Origin: Brachybacterium equifaecis
Lineage (GTDB): Bacteria; Actinomycetota; Actinomycetes; Actinomycetales; Dermabacteraceae
Length of the DNA stretch: 64,000 nt
Assembly (NCBI RefSeq): GCF_023509525.1
Contig: NZ_JAKNCJ010000003.1
Coordinates: 124,001 to 188,000, forward strand
Reading direction: 5' to 3'
This document shows, one piece after another, positions 1 to 13,528 of the stretch (positions within the stretch are counted from its first letter, which is position 1; the number at the start of each line of letters is the position of its first letter). The notes beneath the pieces are model-generated. The model saw only the letters and a program-made list of their open reading frames with translations, did no database searches and was not told the DNA's origin. A program made the position numbers and the translations under genes.

Positions 1-9
1 GTCGCGGCC

Positions 10-438
10 CTACAGGCCGGGGACCAGCGAGGGAGGCGCGAGCACGGAGAGCGCCGGGAGGTTCCGCAGCGCTCCGAAGAGCAGCGCGATCACGGCGAGG
101 GTGACGACCAGCCAGCTCGGCGGGAGCATCGTGCGGCTCGATCCGCGCATGCGCCGGACGGTCCAGATCGCGAGCCACGCCGCCGCGATCGGCAGCAGGA
201 GCACCAGCAGCGCGTTGCTGTGCAGGGCGAGCGCGAGGTCCCCCTCGAGCAGGGCGTGCACCGCGCGGATCGCTCCGCAGCCGGGGCACAGAAGCCCGGT
301 CGCGGCCCGCACGGGGCACAGCGGGATGTGCTGGGTGAAGGGGTCGAACACCGCCTGCACGGCGAGGGCCAGGGCCCCGGCCGCCGCCAGGAGACCCAGC
401 GGCAGGACCGCTGCGCGCGGGCCTGCCTGTGCCGTCAC
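10..438 (-). CDS. DUF2752 family membrane protein
   Basis: This is a 142-residue protein of the DUF2752 family. The N-terminal half carries the family core CPVRAATGLLCPGCGAIRA followed by HALLEGDLALALHSN. Hydrophobic segments lie near residues 10-30, 70-95 and 108-130, so it is an integral membrane protein. The GTG start overlaps the stop of the upstream HGxxPAAW gene (GTGA), which implies translational coupling in the hisI-trpE operon. In actinobacteria this gene usually sits between trpE and trpC; trpC would lie just outside the window. The biochemical role of the family is unknown. Confidence 0.85.
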   Translation of the reverse strand: MTAQAGPRAAVLPLGLLAAAGALALAVQAVFDPFTQHIPLCPVRAATGLLCPGCGAIRAVHALLEGDLALALHSNALLVLLLPIAAAWLAIWTVRRMRGSSRTMLPPSWLVVTLAVIALLFGALRNLPALSVLAPPSLVPGL

Positions 439-680
439 TGGGCGATGACCGCGGAGTTCTTCCGCTTCTGACCGTAGCCCGCAGCGCGCAGGGCGAACGA
501 GGCCACCAGCGTCAGGCCGATCACTGCGGCGCCGGCGATCACGAGCACGGAATTCCCGAGGACGAGACCGAAGGCCAGCACGATCGCGCCGAGGATGACG
601 CCGACGGTCATCGTCCAGGCGGCGACGGTGTTGCCCTCGTTGTGCGGAGGGGGCGGGGGAACGGTGTAGGTCTTCGACAT
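435..680 (-). CDS. HGxxPAAW-family small membrane protein
   Basis: This 81-residue protein has a proline-rich cytoplasmic head, a variant of the family motif (HNEGNTVAAW near residues 13-22) and two closely spaced transmembrane helices. The ATG at 680 is chosen because a GGAGAG ribosome-binding site precedes it; an in-frame start at 770 would add an unconserved arginine-rich head and overlap the upstream gene. It belongs to the trp-linked membrane protein set found next to trpE in actinobacteria. The exact HG of the motif is replaced, so the family call relies on GNTxAAW, size and neighbours. Function is unknown. Confidence 0.8.
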   Translation of the reverse strand: MSKTYTVPPPPPHNEGNTVAAWTMTVGVILGAIVLAFGLVLGNSVLVIAGAAVIGLTLVASFALRAAGYGQKRKNSAVIAQ

Positions 681-744
681 GGTGCTCTCTCCGGTGCGGT
701 GGACGGGCTCTGCCATTCTGCCACGCGAGGAGGCCGCTGGGCTC

Positions 745-1326
745 TCAGCGGCGGCGGCTGGGATCCTCACCGCGCGAGAGGGCGTCCCACACGGCGGCGG
801 GATCCTCCTGCGGATCTGCGTGCTCGGGCACGGGCTCGGTGGCGCGGGCGTAGCGCGAGCGGGTCCGGGCGGCCGCCGACCAGGTGCGGCCCCGCAGGAG
901 CACCAGGGCGCCGATCAGCACCAGTCCCGCGGCCGGTGCGAGGACCGCGAGCGGCCAGAGGGTGGCGCTCGCCTGCATGTCGCCGCCGAGCACGCCGGTC
1001 TCGGCGAGCAGCGCGCCGCGCGCACCGCTGGAGGGATCGCTGCGGAAGAGCAGCGCGCTCGCGGCCGCGCCGAGCCCGGTGACCACGAGGACGGGACCGG
1101 TCAGCAGGTGCACCCAGCGCGCGGCGAGCGTCGTCGCGAGCGCGGCGGCCCCTGCCGCCAGAGCGAGGGCCACGACGGCGGGAGCGGCCTGGCTCCCGGG
1201 AACCTCGACGGTGCGCATCGCTCCGGCGAGGTCGGCGCCCTGCGCGCGCGCCCACGTCGCCCGGGACAGCGCCGCCAGGATGATCGCGCAGACGATCCCC
1301 CCGAGCACCGCAGCGCGTCGGGTCAT
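745..1326 (-). CDS. Trp biosynthesis-associated membrane protein
   Basis: This 193-residue protein has four predicted transmembrane segments (about 5-25, 50-70, 76-95 and 122-145) and a charged C-terminal tail. It matches the actinobacterial Trp_oprn_chp family of membrane proteins encoded directly after trpE. The family motif region is ASATLWPLAVL before the last helix. Its ATG overlaps the trpE stop by four bases (ATGA), so it is co-translated with trpE. The association with tryptophan synthesis rests on conserved gene order; no activity has been established. The downstream HGxxPAAW gene follows after about 65 bases. Confidence 0.85.
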   Translation of the reverse strand: MTRRAAVLGGIVCAIILAALSRATWARAQGADLAGAMRTVEVPGSQAAPAVVALALAAGAAALATTLAARWVHLLTGPVLVVTGLGAAASALLFRSDPSSGARGALLAETGVLGGDMQASATLWPLAVLAPAAGLVLIGALVLLRGRTWSAAARTRSRYARATEPVPEHADPQEDPAAVWDALSRGEDPSRRR

Positions 1327-2927
1327 GCGTCGCGCACCGTGTCGGCAGAGGCCACGGCGCGCAGAGCGGCCGCGGCCTTCGCCTGGGACTCGCGGTGCTC
1401 CATGGTCGCGTCGGAGTCGGCGACCACTCCCCCGCCGGCCTGGACGTGCGCGGTGCCGTCCTTGAGGACGGCGCTGCGGATCGCGATCGCCATGTCCATG
1501 TCGCCGGCGAAGTCGATGTACCCGACCGTCCCGCCGTAGACGCCGCGCCGCACCGGCTCGAGGCGGTCGATGATGCGCATGGCCGCCGGCTTCGGGGCGC
1601 CCGAGAGGGTCCCCGCGGGGAAGGTCGCGCGCAGGGCGTCGTAGGCCGTGCTGCGCTCGCGCAGCTGGCCGGTGACGGTCGAGACGATGTGCTGGATGTG
1701 GCTGAAGCGCTCGATGTGCATGAAGTCGCGCACCACGATGCTGCCCGGCTCGCAGAACCGCTGCAGGTCGTTGCGCGCGAGGTCGACGAGCATCAGGTGC
1801 TCGCTGCGCTCCTTGGGATCGGCCAGCAGGCCCTCGGCGAGGGAGGCGTCCTCCTCCGGGCTCGCTCCGCGCGGCCGGGAGCCGGCGATCGGATGCGTGG
1901 TCGCGGTGCGTCCCCGCACGGTGACCAGCGACTCGGGGCTCGCGCCGACCACGTCGATCGGCTCGCCGTCGCCGTCCACGGTGCGCAGCAGGAACATGTA
2001 CGGACTGGGGTTCATGCGGCGCAGCACCCGGTAGACGTCCAGCGGATCCGCCGCCGTCGGCAGCGAGAAGCGCTGGGAGGGGACGACCTGGAAGATCTCG
2101 CCGTCCACGATGTCGCGGACCGCCTCCGTCACGGAGCGCTCGTACTCGAGCTGCGAGGTGCGGGCCTTCGGGGCGATCTCCCGCACCCCCTGGTAGACCA
2201 GCGGGCGCGTGGCCAGGGGGCGGCGCAGGCGCTCGAGCATGGAGTCCAGGCGCGCGCGGGCATCCCCGTAGGCGGCATCCACGCCCTCGCCCGTCCCGTT
2301 GAGATTCAGGGCGTTGGCGACCAGCAGCACGGTCCCGTCGTGCGCGTCGTGGACGGCGACGTCCTGGGCCAGCAGCATCGACAGATCGGGGATGCCGATC
2401 TCGTCGGCCGGGACGTCGGGCAGCTTCTCCCAGTAGCGCACCGCGTCGTAGGCGAGGAAGCCGACAAGCCCGCCGGTGAACGGCGGCAGCTCGGGATCGC
2501 GCGCCGAGCGGAACTCCCTCGCGACCGCGGCGAGGGCCTCCATGGGGTCGCCGTCGACCGGCACCCCCGCGGGCGCATCGCCGATCCAGCGCGCCTCGCC
2601 GCCCTGCTCGGTGAGGATCGCGCTCGCGCGCGCGCCGATGATCGACCAGCGCGAGGCCTCTCCCTCTCCGGCCGACTCGAGCAGGAACGTCCCGCGCGGA
2701 TCCTCGGCATCGGTCAGCCTGCGGTAGAGCGACAGCGGGGTGTCCTCGTCGACGAGGAGCCGCAGGGTCACGGGCACGATGCGCTGCGCCCCGGCGAGGG
2801 CGCGGAAGCCCTCGAGGTCCGGCTGGACGACCCCCAGCGCATCCCCTTCGACGCCCCCGACGAGCGCGGGGTAGTGCTCGGGGGCGGCCGCCCGATCGGC
2901 GGATCCGGTGCTCTGGGCGCCGCTCAT
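1323..2927 (-). CDS. trpE: anthranilate synthase component I
   Basis: TrpE converts chorismate plus ammonia, supplied by the TrpG subunit, into anthranilate, the first committed step of tryptophan synthesis. The 534-residue length is typical. The N-terminal half contains [18 protein letters not shown], the region that forms the tryptophan feedback site in the family. The C-terminal chorismate-binding domain has [33 protein letters not shown] and [11 protein letters not shown]. The ATG at 2927 overlaps the hisI stop (ATGA). No trpG is present in the window. The enzyme is cytoplasmic. The call is secure. Confidence 0.97.
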   Translation of the reverse strand: MSGAQSTGSADRAAAPEHYPALVGGVEGDALGVVQPDLEGFRALAGAQRIVPVTLRLLVDEDTPLSLYRRLTDAEDPRGTFLLESAGEGEASRWSIIGARASAILTEQGGEARWIGDAPAGVPVDGDPMEALAAVAREFRSARDPELPPFTGGLVGFLAYDAVRYWEKLPDVPADEIGIPDLSMLLAQDVAVHDAHDGTVLLVANALNLNGTGEGVDAAYGDARARLDSMLERLRRPLATRPLVYQGVREIAPKARTSQLEYERSVTEAVRDIVDGEIFQVVPSQRFSLPTAADPLDVYRVLRRMNPSPYMFLLRTVDGDGEPIDVVGASPESLVTVRGRTATTHPIAGSRPRGASPEEDASLAEGLLADPKERSEHLMLVDLARNDLQRFCEPGSIVVRDFMHIERFSHIQHIVSTVTGQLRERSTAYDALRATFPAGTLSGAPKPAAMRIIDRLEPVRRGVYGGTVGYIDFAGDMDMAIAIRSAVLKDGTAHVQAGGGVVADSDATMEHRESQAKAAAALRAVASADTVRDA

Positions 2928-3313
2928 GCGGTGACGCCCCGGTGCGCGGGCTCCAGGACGAGGGCCGGGACCTCTCCCCCGTCGAAGCAGGTCGCGGTGC
3001 CGCGGTGGCACGCCGCCCCGATCTGATCGACGCGGATGAGCAGCGCATCGCCGTCGCAGTCGAGCGCGACCTCGCGCACGAACTGGGCGTGGCCGCTGGT
3101 GTCTCCCTTGCGCCAGTACTCGCCGCGCGAGCGGGACCAGAAGGTCACGCGACCGGAGGTGAGCGTGCGGCGGATCGCCTCGTCGTCCATCCATCCGAGC
3201 ATCAGCACGTCGCGACTGCTCGCGTCCTGCACGATCGCCGCGACGAGCCCCTGGGCATCGCGCGTCAGCCGCGCGGCGAGCTGCGGGTCCAGGGGCGCCT
3301 GCTCGGCGCTCAC
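2924..3313 (-). CDS. hisI: phosphoribosyl-AMP cyclohydrolase
   Basis: HisI opens the adenine ring of phosphoribosyl-AMP in step three of histidine synthesis. The 129-residue protein is the stand-alone cyclohydrolase without the HisE domain. Metal-site motifs are intact: [22 protein letters not shown], the acidic DCDGDALL and the Cys pair in [10 protein letters not shown]. The start is a GTG at 3313 that overlaps the metK stop (GTGA). Pairing with trpE is common in actinobacteria and reflects linked PRPP-consuming pathways. hisF lies far away at 55104-55889, so the his genes are dispersed in this genome. Confidence 0.95.
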   Translation of the reverse strand: MSAEQAPLDPQLAARLTRDAQGLVAAIVQDASSRDVLMLGWMDDEAIRRTLTSGRVTFWSRSRGEYWRKGDTSGHAQFVREVALDCDGDALLIRVDQIGAACHRGTATCFDGGEVPALVLEPAHRGVTA

Positions 3314-4518
3314 AGCGCCCTGCCGAGGGCCTCGGCGCGATCCGTGCGCTCCCAGGTGAACTCCTCCAGCTCCCGGCCGAAGTGGCCGTGCGCGGCGGTG
3401 CGCTGGTAGATCGGGCGCAGCAGGTCGAGCTCCTCGATGATCGCGGCCGGGCGCAGGTCGAAGACGGCGGAGACGGCGCGGGCGATCTGCGCGTCGGGGA
3501 CCTTCCCGGTCCCGAACGTCTCGACGTAGAGGCCGACGGGCGCGGCGACGCCGATCGCGTAGGCGACCTGGACCTCGCAGCGCTCGGCGAGGCCCGCGGC
3601 GACCACGTTCTTCGCCACCCAGCGCATCGCGTACGCACCGGAGCGGTCGACCTTGCTGGGATCCTTGCCGCTGAAGGCGCCGCCGCCGTGGCGGGCCATG
3701 CCGCCGTAGGTGTCGACGATGATCTTGCGGCCGGTCAGCCCCGCATCGCCCTTGGGGCCTCCGATCACGAAGCGGCCCGAGGGATTGATGTGGAAGGTGA
3801 CGGAGGAGGTGTCCAGACCGAACGACTCGAGCTCCTCGAGCACGGGGGCGATGACCACGGAGCGCAGGCCGGGCTTGAGCTGGCTCTCGATGTCGACGTC
3901 CTCGGCGTGCTGCGTGGACACGACGATCGTGTCGACCGAGCGGGCGATGTCGTCGTCGTCGTAGCCGATGGTCACCTGGGTCTTGCCGTCGGGGCGGAGG
4001 TAGGGCAGCACGCCGTCGCGCCGTGCCCGCGAGAGGTTCTCGGAGAGCGCGTGCGCGGCGTGGATCGGCAGCGGCATCAGCTCGGCGGTGTCCGTGCACG
4101 CATAGCCGAACATGAGGCCCTGATCGCCGGCGCCGAGCCCGGCGAGCAGATCGGTCGACCCCGACTCGCGCGTCTCGAGCGAGGAGTCGACGCCCTGGGC
4201 GATGTCCGAGGACTGCGAGCCGATCGAGACCTCGATGCCGCAGGAGTCGGCGTCGAAACCCTTCGCCGAGGAGTCGTAGCCGATCTCGCGGATCACGTCG
4301 CGCACGATGCGGGCGACGTCCGTGTACCCGGAGGTGCGCACCTCGCCCGCCACGTGCACCAGGCCCGTGGTCACCATCGTCTCCACCGCCACCCGGGACT
4401 GGGGGTCCTGGGCGATCATGTCGTCGAGGATGGCATCGGAGATCTGGTCGCAGATCTTGTCGGGGTGGCCTTCGGTCACCGATTCGGACGTGAAGCAGCG
4501 CAGCGCCGTGGAACTCAT
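3310..4518 (-). CDS. metK: S-adenosylmethionine synthetase
   Basis: MetK makes S-adenosylmethionine from methionine and ATP with release of phosphate and diphosphate. The 402-residue length fits the family. The first signature appears as [12 protein letters not shown] and the second, a glycine-rich phosphate-binding segment, as [16 protein letters not shown]. The N-terminal ATP site reads [20 protein letters not shown]. Its ATG overlaps the coaBC-proximal junction in the order coaBC, metK, hisI, with four-base stop-start overlaps on both sides. No SAM riboswitch-like leader is possible here because metK has no leader of its own. Confidence 0.97.
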   Translation of the reverse strand: MSSTALRCFTSESVTEGHPDKICDQISDAILDDMIAQDPQSRVAVETMVTTGLVHVAGEVRTSGYTDVARIVRDVIREIGYDSSAKGFDADSCGIEVSIGSQSSDIAQGVDSSLETRESGSTDLLAGLGAGDQGLMFGYACTDTAELMPLPIHAAHALSENLSRARRDGVLPYLRPDGKTQVTIGYDDDDIARSVDTIVVSTQHAEDVDIESQLKPGLRSVVIAPVLEELESFGLDTSSVTFHINPSGRFVIGGPKGDAGLTGRKIIVDTYGGMARHGGGAFSGKDPSKVDRSGAYAMRWVAKNVVAAGLAERCEVQVAYAIGVAAPVGLYVETFGTGKVPDAQIARAVSAVFDLRPAAIIEELDLLRPIYQRTAAHGHFGRELEEFTWERTDRAEALGRAL

Positions 4519-5804
4519 GCGTCCCAGGGTACCCAGCCCTTCTGCGCGAGGACGCCCCGCGTCTCATCCAGCACGGCGTGGGCGACAGTGATCTTCTCCC
4601 CGGCCGCCTCCGCGCGCAGCTCCCCCTGGGCGTCGAGGATCTGGACGGCGTTGCTCTCGGAGCCGAAGACCCCGGCGGTGACGTCGTTGAACACCAGGAG
4701 ATCGGCGCCCTTGCGCCGGGCCTTGCGCTGCGCGAGCTCGAGGCTCGACGCGCTGGAGTCGCCCGTCTCCGCGGCGAAGCCGACGATCGCGGCGGGGCTC
4801 TGCCCGCCGCCCTCCGCCCGCTCCTCGACGCTCGCGTGCAGGATGTCCTCGGTGCGCCGCAGGGCGATCACCGGAGCGTCGGAGTCCTCGGTCTTCTTGA
4901 TCTTCGCGCCGGAGCGCTCCACGGGCGTGAAGTCGGCGACCGCCGCGGCCATGATCAGCACGTCGCAGGAGCGGCGCGCCTCGGCGACGGCGGCGGCGAG
5001 ATCCGCCGCGGAGACCACGTCGATGCGGCGCGCCCCCGGAGGGGTCTGCGCCTGCACGTTCGCGGCGATGAGGGCGACCTCCGCGCCGCGGGCGAGCGCG
5101 GCGTGGGCCAGCGCCCAGCCCTGCTTCCCCGAGGAGTGGTTCGCGAGGTAGCGCACGGGATCGATCTCCTCGCGCGTGCCGCCGGCGGTGATGACGATCC
5201 GCGCCCCGGCGAGGTCCTGTGCCGCGGTGCGCGGGGCCCCGAGCTGCGCGTGCACGGCGGCGAGGATCGCCTCGGGCTCGGGAAGCCGGCCCGGACCGCT
5301 GTCGGGTCCCGTGAGACGGCCGACGGCGGGCTCGAGCACGCGGATGCCGCGCTCGCGCAGCACCGCGACGTTCTCGCGCGTGGCCGGGTTCTCCCACATC
5401 TCGGTGTGCATCGCCGGGGCGAGCAGCGCGCGATCCCCCGCCATGAGCAGGGTCGCGGTGAGGAGGTCGTCAGCCCGGCCCATCCGCGCGCGTGCCATCA
5501 GATCGGCGGTCGCGGGGACCACGACCACGAGATCCGCCTCCTGGCCGCGCCGCACGTGCGCGACCTGCTCCACGTCCTCGAAGACGCTCGTGAGGACCCG
5601 GTGATGGCTCAGCGCCTCCCAGGTCGCAGCGCCCACGAACGCGAGCGAGGAGGGCGTGGGGATCACGCGGACCTCGGCGCCGGACGCGACAAGGCCGCGC
5701 ACCACGTGCGCGGCCTTGTAGGCGGCGATCCCTCCGCTGACGCCGACGACCACGCTCCTGCCCTGCAGCGGGGCAGAGGTCGGGGCGGCCTTGTCGGCGC
5801 TCAT
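4515..5804 (-). CDS. coaBC: bifunctional phosphopantothenoylcysteine decarboxylase/synthetase
   Basis: CoaBC joins cysteine to 4'-phosphopantothenate (CoaB) and decarboxylates the product (CoaC) to give 4'-phosphopantetheine for coenzyme A. The 429-residue protein has the flavoprotein CoaC domain first ([15 protein letters not shown] near residue 20, then [17 protein letters not shown]) and the CoaB domain from about residue 190 ([39 protein letters not shown]). The ATG at 5804 follows rpoZ by 13 bases. Its stop overlaps the metK ATG. The gmk-rpoZ-coaBC-metK order matches mycobacteria. Confidence 0.96.
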   Translation of the reverse strand: MSADKAAPTSAPLQGRSVVVGVSGGIAAYKAAHVVRGLVASGAEVRVIPTPSSLAFVGAATWEALSHHRVLTSVFEDVEQVAHVRRGQEADLVVVVPATADLMARARMGRADDLLTATLLMAGDRALLAPAMHTEMWENPATRENVAVLRERGIRVLEPAVGRLTGPDSGPGRLPEPEAILAAVHAQLGAPRTAAQDLAGARIVITAGGTREEIDPVRYLANHSSGKQGWALAHAALARGAEVALIAANVQAQTPPGARRIDVVSAADLAAAVAEARRSCDVLIMAAAVADFTPVERSGAKIKKTEDSDAPVIALRRTEDILHASVEERAEGGGQSPAAIVGFAAETGDSSASSLELAQRKARRKGADLLVFNDVTAGVFGSESNAVQILDAQGELRAEAAGEKITVAHAVLDETRGVLAQKGWVPWDA

Positions 5805-5817
5805 CAGCGGGAGCGGA

Positions 5818-6177
5818 TCAGAAGGTGAAGTCGGTGCTGGGCGGCTCGGGCGCGTCGTCGCCGAGGACGAGCGGGGCGAGGACCGGCTCCTCGTCGGCGG
5901 CGGCGGCGAGCTCGGCCTCGTCGATCTCGCGGGCGACCAGCAGGCCCTCGTCGATCTCGCGCAGCGCGATCGACAGCGGCTTCTCCTGGTTCGCGACATC
6001 GACCAGCGGGCCCACGTTCTCGAGCAGGCCCTCGGAGAGCTGCGCGTAGTACGCGTTGATCTGGCGTGCGCGCTGGGACGAGTACAGCACGAGCGCGTAC
6101 TTCGAGTCGACGTCCTCGAGGAGGCGGTCGATGGGCGGGTTCGTGATGCCCTCGGGGTGGGCGACGGTTCCGAACAC
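5818..6177 (-). CDS. rpoZ: RNA polymerase omega subunit
   Basis: The omega subunit helps assemble and stabilise RNA polymerase by clamping the beta-prime subunit. This 119-residue protein shows the conserved core [20 protein letters not shown] followed by [12 protein letters not shown]. The acidic, Pro-rich C-terminal tail is typical of actinobacterial omega. The start is taken as GTG at 6177 ([13 protein letters not shown]), preceded by a GAAGGGA ribosome-binding site; a longer in-frame ATG reading at 6315 would add an unconserved head. It is followed closely by coaBC. Confidence 0.93.
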   Translation of the reverse strand: MFGTVAHPEGITNPPIDRLLEDVDSKYALVLYSSQRARQINAYYAQLSEGLLENVGPLVDVANQEKPLSIALREIDEGLLVAREIDEAELAAAADEEPVLAPLVLGDDAPEPPSTDFTF

Positions 6178-6320
6178 GGAAGGTCCCTTCGGTTGGCAGA
6201 TCGGGGATGCGCACCGCGGGACCGACCCAGCGGGCGGCGCGGCCAGCGCATGCAACGATCCAGGATACGCGAAAGCGGGCCCGGCGGCGAGCATGCCGCA
6301 GGCGGGATGCGTCACCGCCC

Positions 6321-6370
6321 GCTCAGCGCGGCGGAGCGAGGATCAGCTCAGCGCGGCGGAGCGAGGATCA
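6321..6370. repeat. 25-bp perfect tandem duplication at gmk 3' end
   Basis: Two identical adjacent 25-base units occupy 6321-6345 and 6346-6370. The second unit carries the last codons and stop of gmk, and the first repeats them untranslated just beyond the stop. The pattern is a simple slippage-type duplication. No function is evident. Confidence 0.9.
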
Positions 6371-6944
6371 GCTCGACGAGGCGGTCCGCGGCCTCGGCGA
6401 CAGTGTCGTTGACGATCGTGACATCGAACTCGCTCTCGGCGGCGAGCTCCACGCGCGCGGTCGCCAGTCGGCGCTCGCGCTCCTCGGGGGTCTCGGTGCC
6501 GCGGCCGACGAGCCGGTCCACCAGCTCGTCCCAGCTCGGAGGGGCCAGGAACACGAAGCGCGCGCCCGGGAGGGTCTCGCGCACCTGCCGCGCTCCGGCG
6601 AGGTCGATCTCCAGGAGCACAGGCCGGCCCGCTGCCACCATCTCCTCGACCCGCGCGCGCGGCGTGCCGTAGCGGTGCCGCCCGTGGACGACCGCCCACT
6701 CGAGCATCTGGCCGTTCTCGACGAGGGAGGTGAACTCCTCCTCCGAGACGAAGAAGTAGTGGACCCCGTCGATCTCTCCCGGCCGGGCGGGCCGGGTGGT
6801 GGCCGAGACGGACAGCCAGATCTCGGGATGGTCTCGCCGGATAGCGGCCGAGACGGTCCCCTTGCCCACCGCGGTGGGGCCGGCGAGGACCGTCACGCCG
6901 ACCGGTGCGGCGTCGGTGTGCTCTGCGGAGCGCGGAGCCGTCAC
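6348..6944 (-). CDS. gmk: guanylate kinase
   Basis: Gmk phosphorylates GMP to GDP using ATP, the step that commits guanine nucleotides to GTP and dGTP. The 198-residue protein has the P-loop [10 protein letters not shown], the GMP-site segment [22 protein letters not shown] and the lid region following [12 protein letters not shown]. The ATG overlaps the mihF stop by four bases. A 25-bp tandem duplication covers its last codons and 3' flank, without changing the frame. The A in GPTAVGKGT replaces the more common S/G, within normal variation for the family. Confidence 0.95.
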   Translation of the reverse strand: MTAPRSAEHTDAAPVGVTVLAGPTAVGKGTVSAAIRRDHPEIWLSVSATTRPARPGEIDGVHYFFVSEEEFTSLVENGQMLEWAVVHGRHRYGTPRARVEEMVAAGRPVLLEIDLAGARQVRETLPGARFVFLAPPSWDELVDRLVGRGTETPEERERRLATARVELAAESEFDVTIVNDTVAEAADRLVELILAPPR

Positions 6945-7267
6945 TCGGAGAAGTGGGAGACGAGCTTCTGGGCCTGATGGGAGCCGAGGCCGCGGATCTT
7001 GCGCGAGGGGGAGATGCCGATCTCCTCCATGATCTGCTGCGCCTTGACCTTGCCGACGCCCGGGAGGGCCTCGAGGAGGGCGGAGACACGCAGGCGCCCC
7101 ACGATCTCGTTCGACTCGGCCTCGGCGAGGACCTTGGCGATCTCTTCGCCGCGGCGGCCGGTGGACTCCTTCAGGCGGGCCTTGATCGACGCACGCTCAC
7201 GACGCGCCTCGGCTGCCTTCTTCAGCGCGTCGGCGCGCTGTTCCGGGGTGAGGGGAGGGAGAGCCAC
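6941..7267 (-). CDS. mihF: actinobacterial integration host factor MihF
   Basis: This 108-residue basic nucleoid protein matches mycobacterial mIHF, an essential DNA-bending factor unrelated in fold to enterobacterial IHF. The C-terminal DNA-binding core is [27 protein letters not shown], with the helix-two-turn-helix hairpin LPGVGKVKA. The N-terminal helix is rich in Lys, Arg and Glu. The start is GTG at 7267 with an AGAGG site upstream. It leads gmk by a four-base overlap, as in mycobacteria. A gap of 278 bases separates it from pyrF, so it probably heads its own transcript. Confidence 0.93.
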   Translation of the reverse strand: MALPPLTPEQRADALKKAAEARRERASIKARLKESTGRRGEEIAKVLAEAESNEIVGRLRVSALLEALPGVGKVKAQQIMEEIGISPSRKIRGLGSHQAQKLVSHFSE

Positions 7268-7545
7268 TGTCGTACCTCTGTTCTGTGCTCGGAGGGTTCG
7301 CTCGCCGTCGGGGGCTCCGGGGCGAGAGGCGCTGCGAGGCGCTCGGGATGGGGACCCGCGCGCCTGCGGAGCAGTGCCCCGCAGCGACCAGTGGGAGCAC
7401 TGTAACCCGTCAAGTTGGACGGAGGAGTCCGCTTCCGGAGGCTCGGAAACCGCCGTCGAGCGGCCTGCGAGGGTTTCTTCTCACCTCACCGGCGGCGAGC
7501 CCGCTGCTCGCGCGCTATTACCTGCGAGAAACACAGCGGTGCAGG
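7268..7545. other. pyrF-mihF intergenic region
   Basis: This is 278 bases between two co-directional minus-strand genes. No coding sequence or RNA gene is recognisable. On the minus strand there is a TTGACG and a nearby TACAGT around 7399-7413, but their spacing (about 4 nt) is too short for a standard promoter. Its main function is presumably termination of the pyr operon and initiation of mihF. Confidence 0.4.
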
Positions 7546-8390
7546 TCACAGCGCATACTGCTGCGCGAGCTCGCGGACACGGGTGCGCAGCGCGACCGGA
7601 TCGGGACCGGCTGCGACCACCTGTCGCGAGATCGAGACGAGCACCTGCCCCCGCGCGTCGCCGAAGACGGCGTCGCGCTCCGCCGGACCGGCGCCCTGGG
7701 CGCCGAAGCCGGGGGCGAGCAGCGGGCCCCGCACTGCCGCGAGGTCCAGGCCCAGCTCCTGCACGGCATCGCCGGTCGTGGCGCCGATGACCAGTCCCGC
7801 GCCGCCCCACTCCCCCGCCGGAGCCGACGCGTTCGCGGCGGCGGCGTGCTCGGCGATGGCGCGCGCGATGGCGCGCCCGTCGGCTCCGCGCGCGTGCTGG
7901 ACCTCGCGGCCCTCGGGGTTCGAGGTGAGGGCGAGGACGAACACGCCCTTCCCGGCCGCGTCGGCGCGCTCGAGCGCCGGGGCGAGTGAGCCGAAGCCGA
8001 GGTAGGGGCTGAGCGTGATCGAGTCCGCCTCGAGCGGCGCACCAGGGGCGAGCACGGATTCGACGTAGGCGTCCATCGTGGAGCCGATGTCCCCTCGCTT
8101 CGCGTCCAGGATGCTCAGCACGCCGCGGTCGCGCAGGAGAGCCAGCGTCTCCTCCAGCGCAGCGACGCCGGCGGACCCGTGGCGCTCGAAGAACGCCGCC
8201 TGCGGCTTGAACGCGCAGACATGCTCGCCGCAGGCCTCGACGACCGTGCGGGAGAAGCTCCGCACGCCGTCGGCATCATCGGGAAGGCCCCAGTCGCGCA
8301 GGATGCCGGCGTGGGGGTCGATGCCGACCACGAGCGGTCCGCGCTCCCCCACTGCGCGCTGGAGCCGCGCTCCGAATGCCTCCGCGGCGC

Positions 8391-8394
<4 letters not shown>
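7546..8394 (-). CDS. pyrF: orotidine-5'-phosphate decarboxylase (type 2)
   Basis: PyrF decarboxylates OMP to UMP, the last step of pyrimidine synthesis. The 282-residue length and the [14 protein letters not shown] catalytic motif identify the long, type 2 form common in actinobacteria. Other conserved parts are [11 protein letters not shown] at the N-terminus and [10 protein letters not shown] later. The ATG at 8394 overlaps the carB stop by four bases, making it the last gene of the pyr operon. No clear terminator with a U-tract follows it. Confidence 0.95.
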
Positions 8395-11746
<3,352 letters not shown>

Positions 11747-11747
<1 letters not shown>

Positions 11748-12949
11748 CAGGAGTCCTTCCCGGCAGTCGAGGCCTGGTGCGCGCGCACCAGGTCGACGAG
11801 GCGGTCGAAGAGGTAGGAGGCATCGTGCGGCCCTGAGGCCGCCTCGGGGTGGTACTGGACCGAGTAGGCGGGCAGGTCCAGGCAGCGGATGCCCTCGACG
11901 ACCCCGTCGTTCAGGGCGATGTGGGAGACCTCGACCTTCCCGTAGCGGCCGTCTCCGAACGGCGCATCGTGCTGGCCCTCGACGGGGATGTCGACGGCGA
12001 AGCCGTGGTTCTGCGCGGTGATCTCGACCTTGCCGGTCGCGACGTCGAGCACGGGCTGGTTGATGCCGCGGTGGCCGTACTTCAGCTTGTAGGTGCCGAA
12101 GCCGAGCGCGCGGCCGAGGAGCTGGTTGCCGAAGCAGATGCCGAAGAACGGGATGCCCGCATCCAGCACTCCTCGCAGCAGCGCGACCTGATCGTCGGCC
12201 GTCGCGGGATCGCCGGGGCCGTTGGAGAAGAAGACGGCGTCGGGCTGGGTCGCGAGCAGCTCCTCGAGCGAGGCGGTCGCGGGCAGGAGGTGCACGCGCA
12301 GGCCGCGGGCGGCCATCGCGCGAGGCGTCGCGCCCTTGATGCCGAGGTCGACGGCGGCGACCGTGCCGATCGCCTCGCCGTCCGGTTCGATGACCACGGG
12401 CTGCGGGATCGTCACCTCGTCCACGAAGCTCGCCCCGCTCATCGCGGGAGCCTCGGCGACGCGGGAGACCAGCGCCGCCTCGTCAGCCCCCTCGAGCGCT
12501 TCGCCCGAGAAGATGCCGCCGCGCATCGCGCCGCTCTCGCGCACGATGCGCGTGAGCATGCGGGTGTCGATCCCCGCGATGCCGACGACCTCGTTCGCCA
12601 CGAGGAGGTCCTCGAGCGATCCCTCCGAGCGCCAGTTCGAGGCGATGCGGCTGGCCTCGCGCACGGCGTAGCCGCGCACCCAGACCTTCCGCGATTCCAT
12701 GTCCTGGGCGTTCTGGCCGGTGTTGCCGATGTGCGGGGCGGTCTGCACGACGATCTGCCCGGCGAAGGAGGGATCGGTGAGGGTCTCCTGGTAGCCGGTC
12801 ATGCCGGTGGTGAAGACGACCTCGCCGAGCCGTGCGCCGCGGGCGCCGTAGGCCTCGCCGCGCAGGATCGTGCCGTCCTCGAGGACGAGCACGGCGGGCT
12901 CAGGAGCGCCCCGACGGGGGCGGGCTGTGCTGGGAGGAGTGGTGCTCAT
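11747..12949 (-). CDS. carA: carbamoyl-phosphate synthase small subunit
   Basis: CarA hydrolyses glutamine and channels ammonia to CarB. The 400-residue protein has the CarA-specific N-terminal domain ([20 protein letters not shown]) and a class I glutamine amidotransferase domain. The nucleophile is Cys272 in [10 protein letters not shown], and the His-Glu pair is in [13 protein letters not shown] near the C-terminus. It is four-base coupled to the upstream membrane protein gene. All catalytic residues are present. Confidence 0.97.
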
Positions 12950-13524
12950 GCGATCTCCTGGGATTCGGAGGAAGTGGTGCGGGAGGAGGGGTCGGGCTCA
13001 TCGGCGGTGCGCAGGACGCCGTGGGACTCGGCGATCGAGAGGAGGAGGTCATGGCCCTCGTCCGTCTCGAAGCGCAGGCCTGTGTCGAGGAGAGTTCCGC
13101 CGAGGTTCCAGCGGATGATGATGAGCGCCTCGCCGCCCATCCATTTGCCGATCATTCCGGGGGCGGTGAAGACGGCTTCGACGTCGCTCCAGGGAATGTC
13201 GAGGTGGCGGCCGGGGTGGTCGATAGTGACCAGCGGGGTCGAGGCGTCGAGGACGTCGCTGACGCCGACTCGCGCCCGCATGCCGAGGCCGTACGCGGTG
13301 ACGCGGTCCAGGGTGCTGGGAGCGATCGTGGTCGCCACGTACGTCGCGAAGCCGATCTGGCGCCCGGTGGCCGCCTTGCCGCCCGCGATGTACTCGTAGA
13401 AGCCGGTCTGGCCGCTCTGCCGGTCCGCGCGCCGGCGCCAGCTCCACCGCATGAGGCCGAAGATCCCGATGAGGAGGAGCACGAGGAAGGCGACGGGCGG
13501 GACGTAGCGCGAGAGTTCCTCCAC
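12946..13524 (-). CDS. PH-like domain membrane protein of the pyr operon
   Basis: This 192-residue protein has one N-terminal transmembrane helix (about residues 9-28, [16 protein letters not shown]) followed by a basic stop-transfer segment and a cytoplasmic beta-rich domain resembling the PH-like fold assigned to this actinobacterial family. A gene of this type sits between pyrC and carA in mycobacteria too. The start is GTG at 13524, four bases after the pyrC stop, and its stop overlaps carA. Conserved position suggests a link to pyrimidine or carbamoyl phosphate metabolism, but no role is known. Confidence 0.85.
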   Translation of the reverse strand: MEELSRYVPPVAFLVLLLIGIFGLMRWSWRRRADRQSGQTGFYEYIAGGKAATGRQIGFATYVATTIAPSTLDRVTAYGLGMRARVGVSDVLDASTPLVTIDHPGRHLDIPWSDVEAVFTAPGMIGKWMGGEALIIIRWNLGGTLLDTGLRFETDEGHDLLLSIAESHGVLRTADEPDPSSRTTSSESQEIA

Positions 13525-13528
13525 CGGG

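Noticed and set aside
681-770. Upstream extension of the HGxxPAAW protein.
   Set aside because: The extension is unconserved, overlaps the preceding gene's C-terminus and lies before a good ribosome-binding site for the ATG at 680.
4500-4530. Possible SAM riboswitch for metK.
   Set aside because: metK overlaps coaBC by four bases, leaving no leader for a riboswitch.
7268-7545. Possible small RNA or tRNA in the pyrF-mihF gap.
   Set aside because: No T-loop or cloverleaf pattern and no convincing promoter-terminator pair was found.
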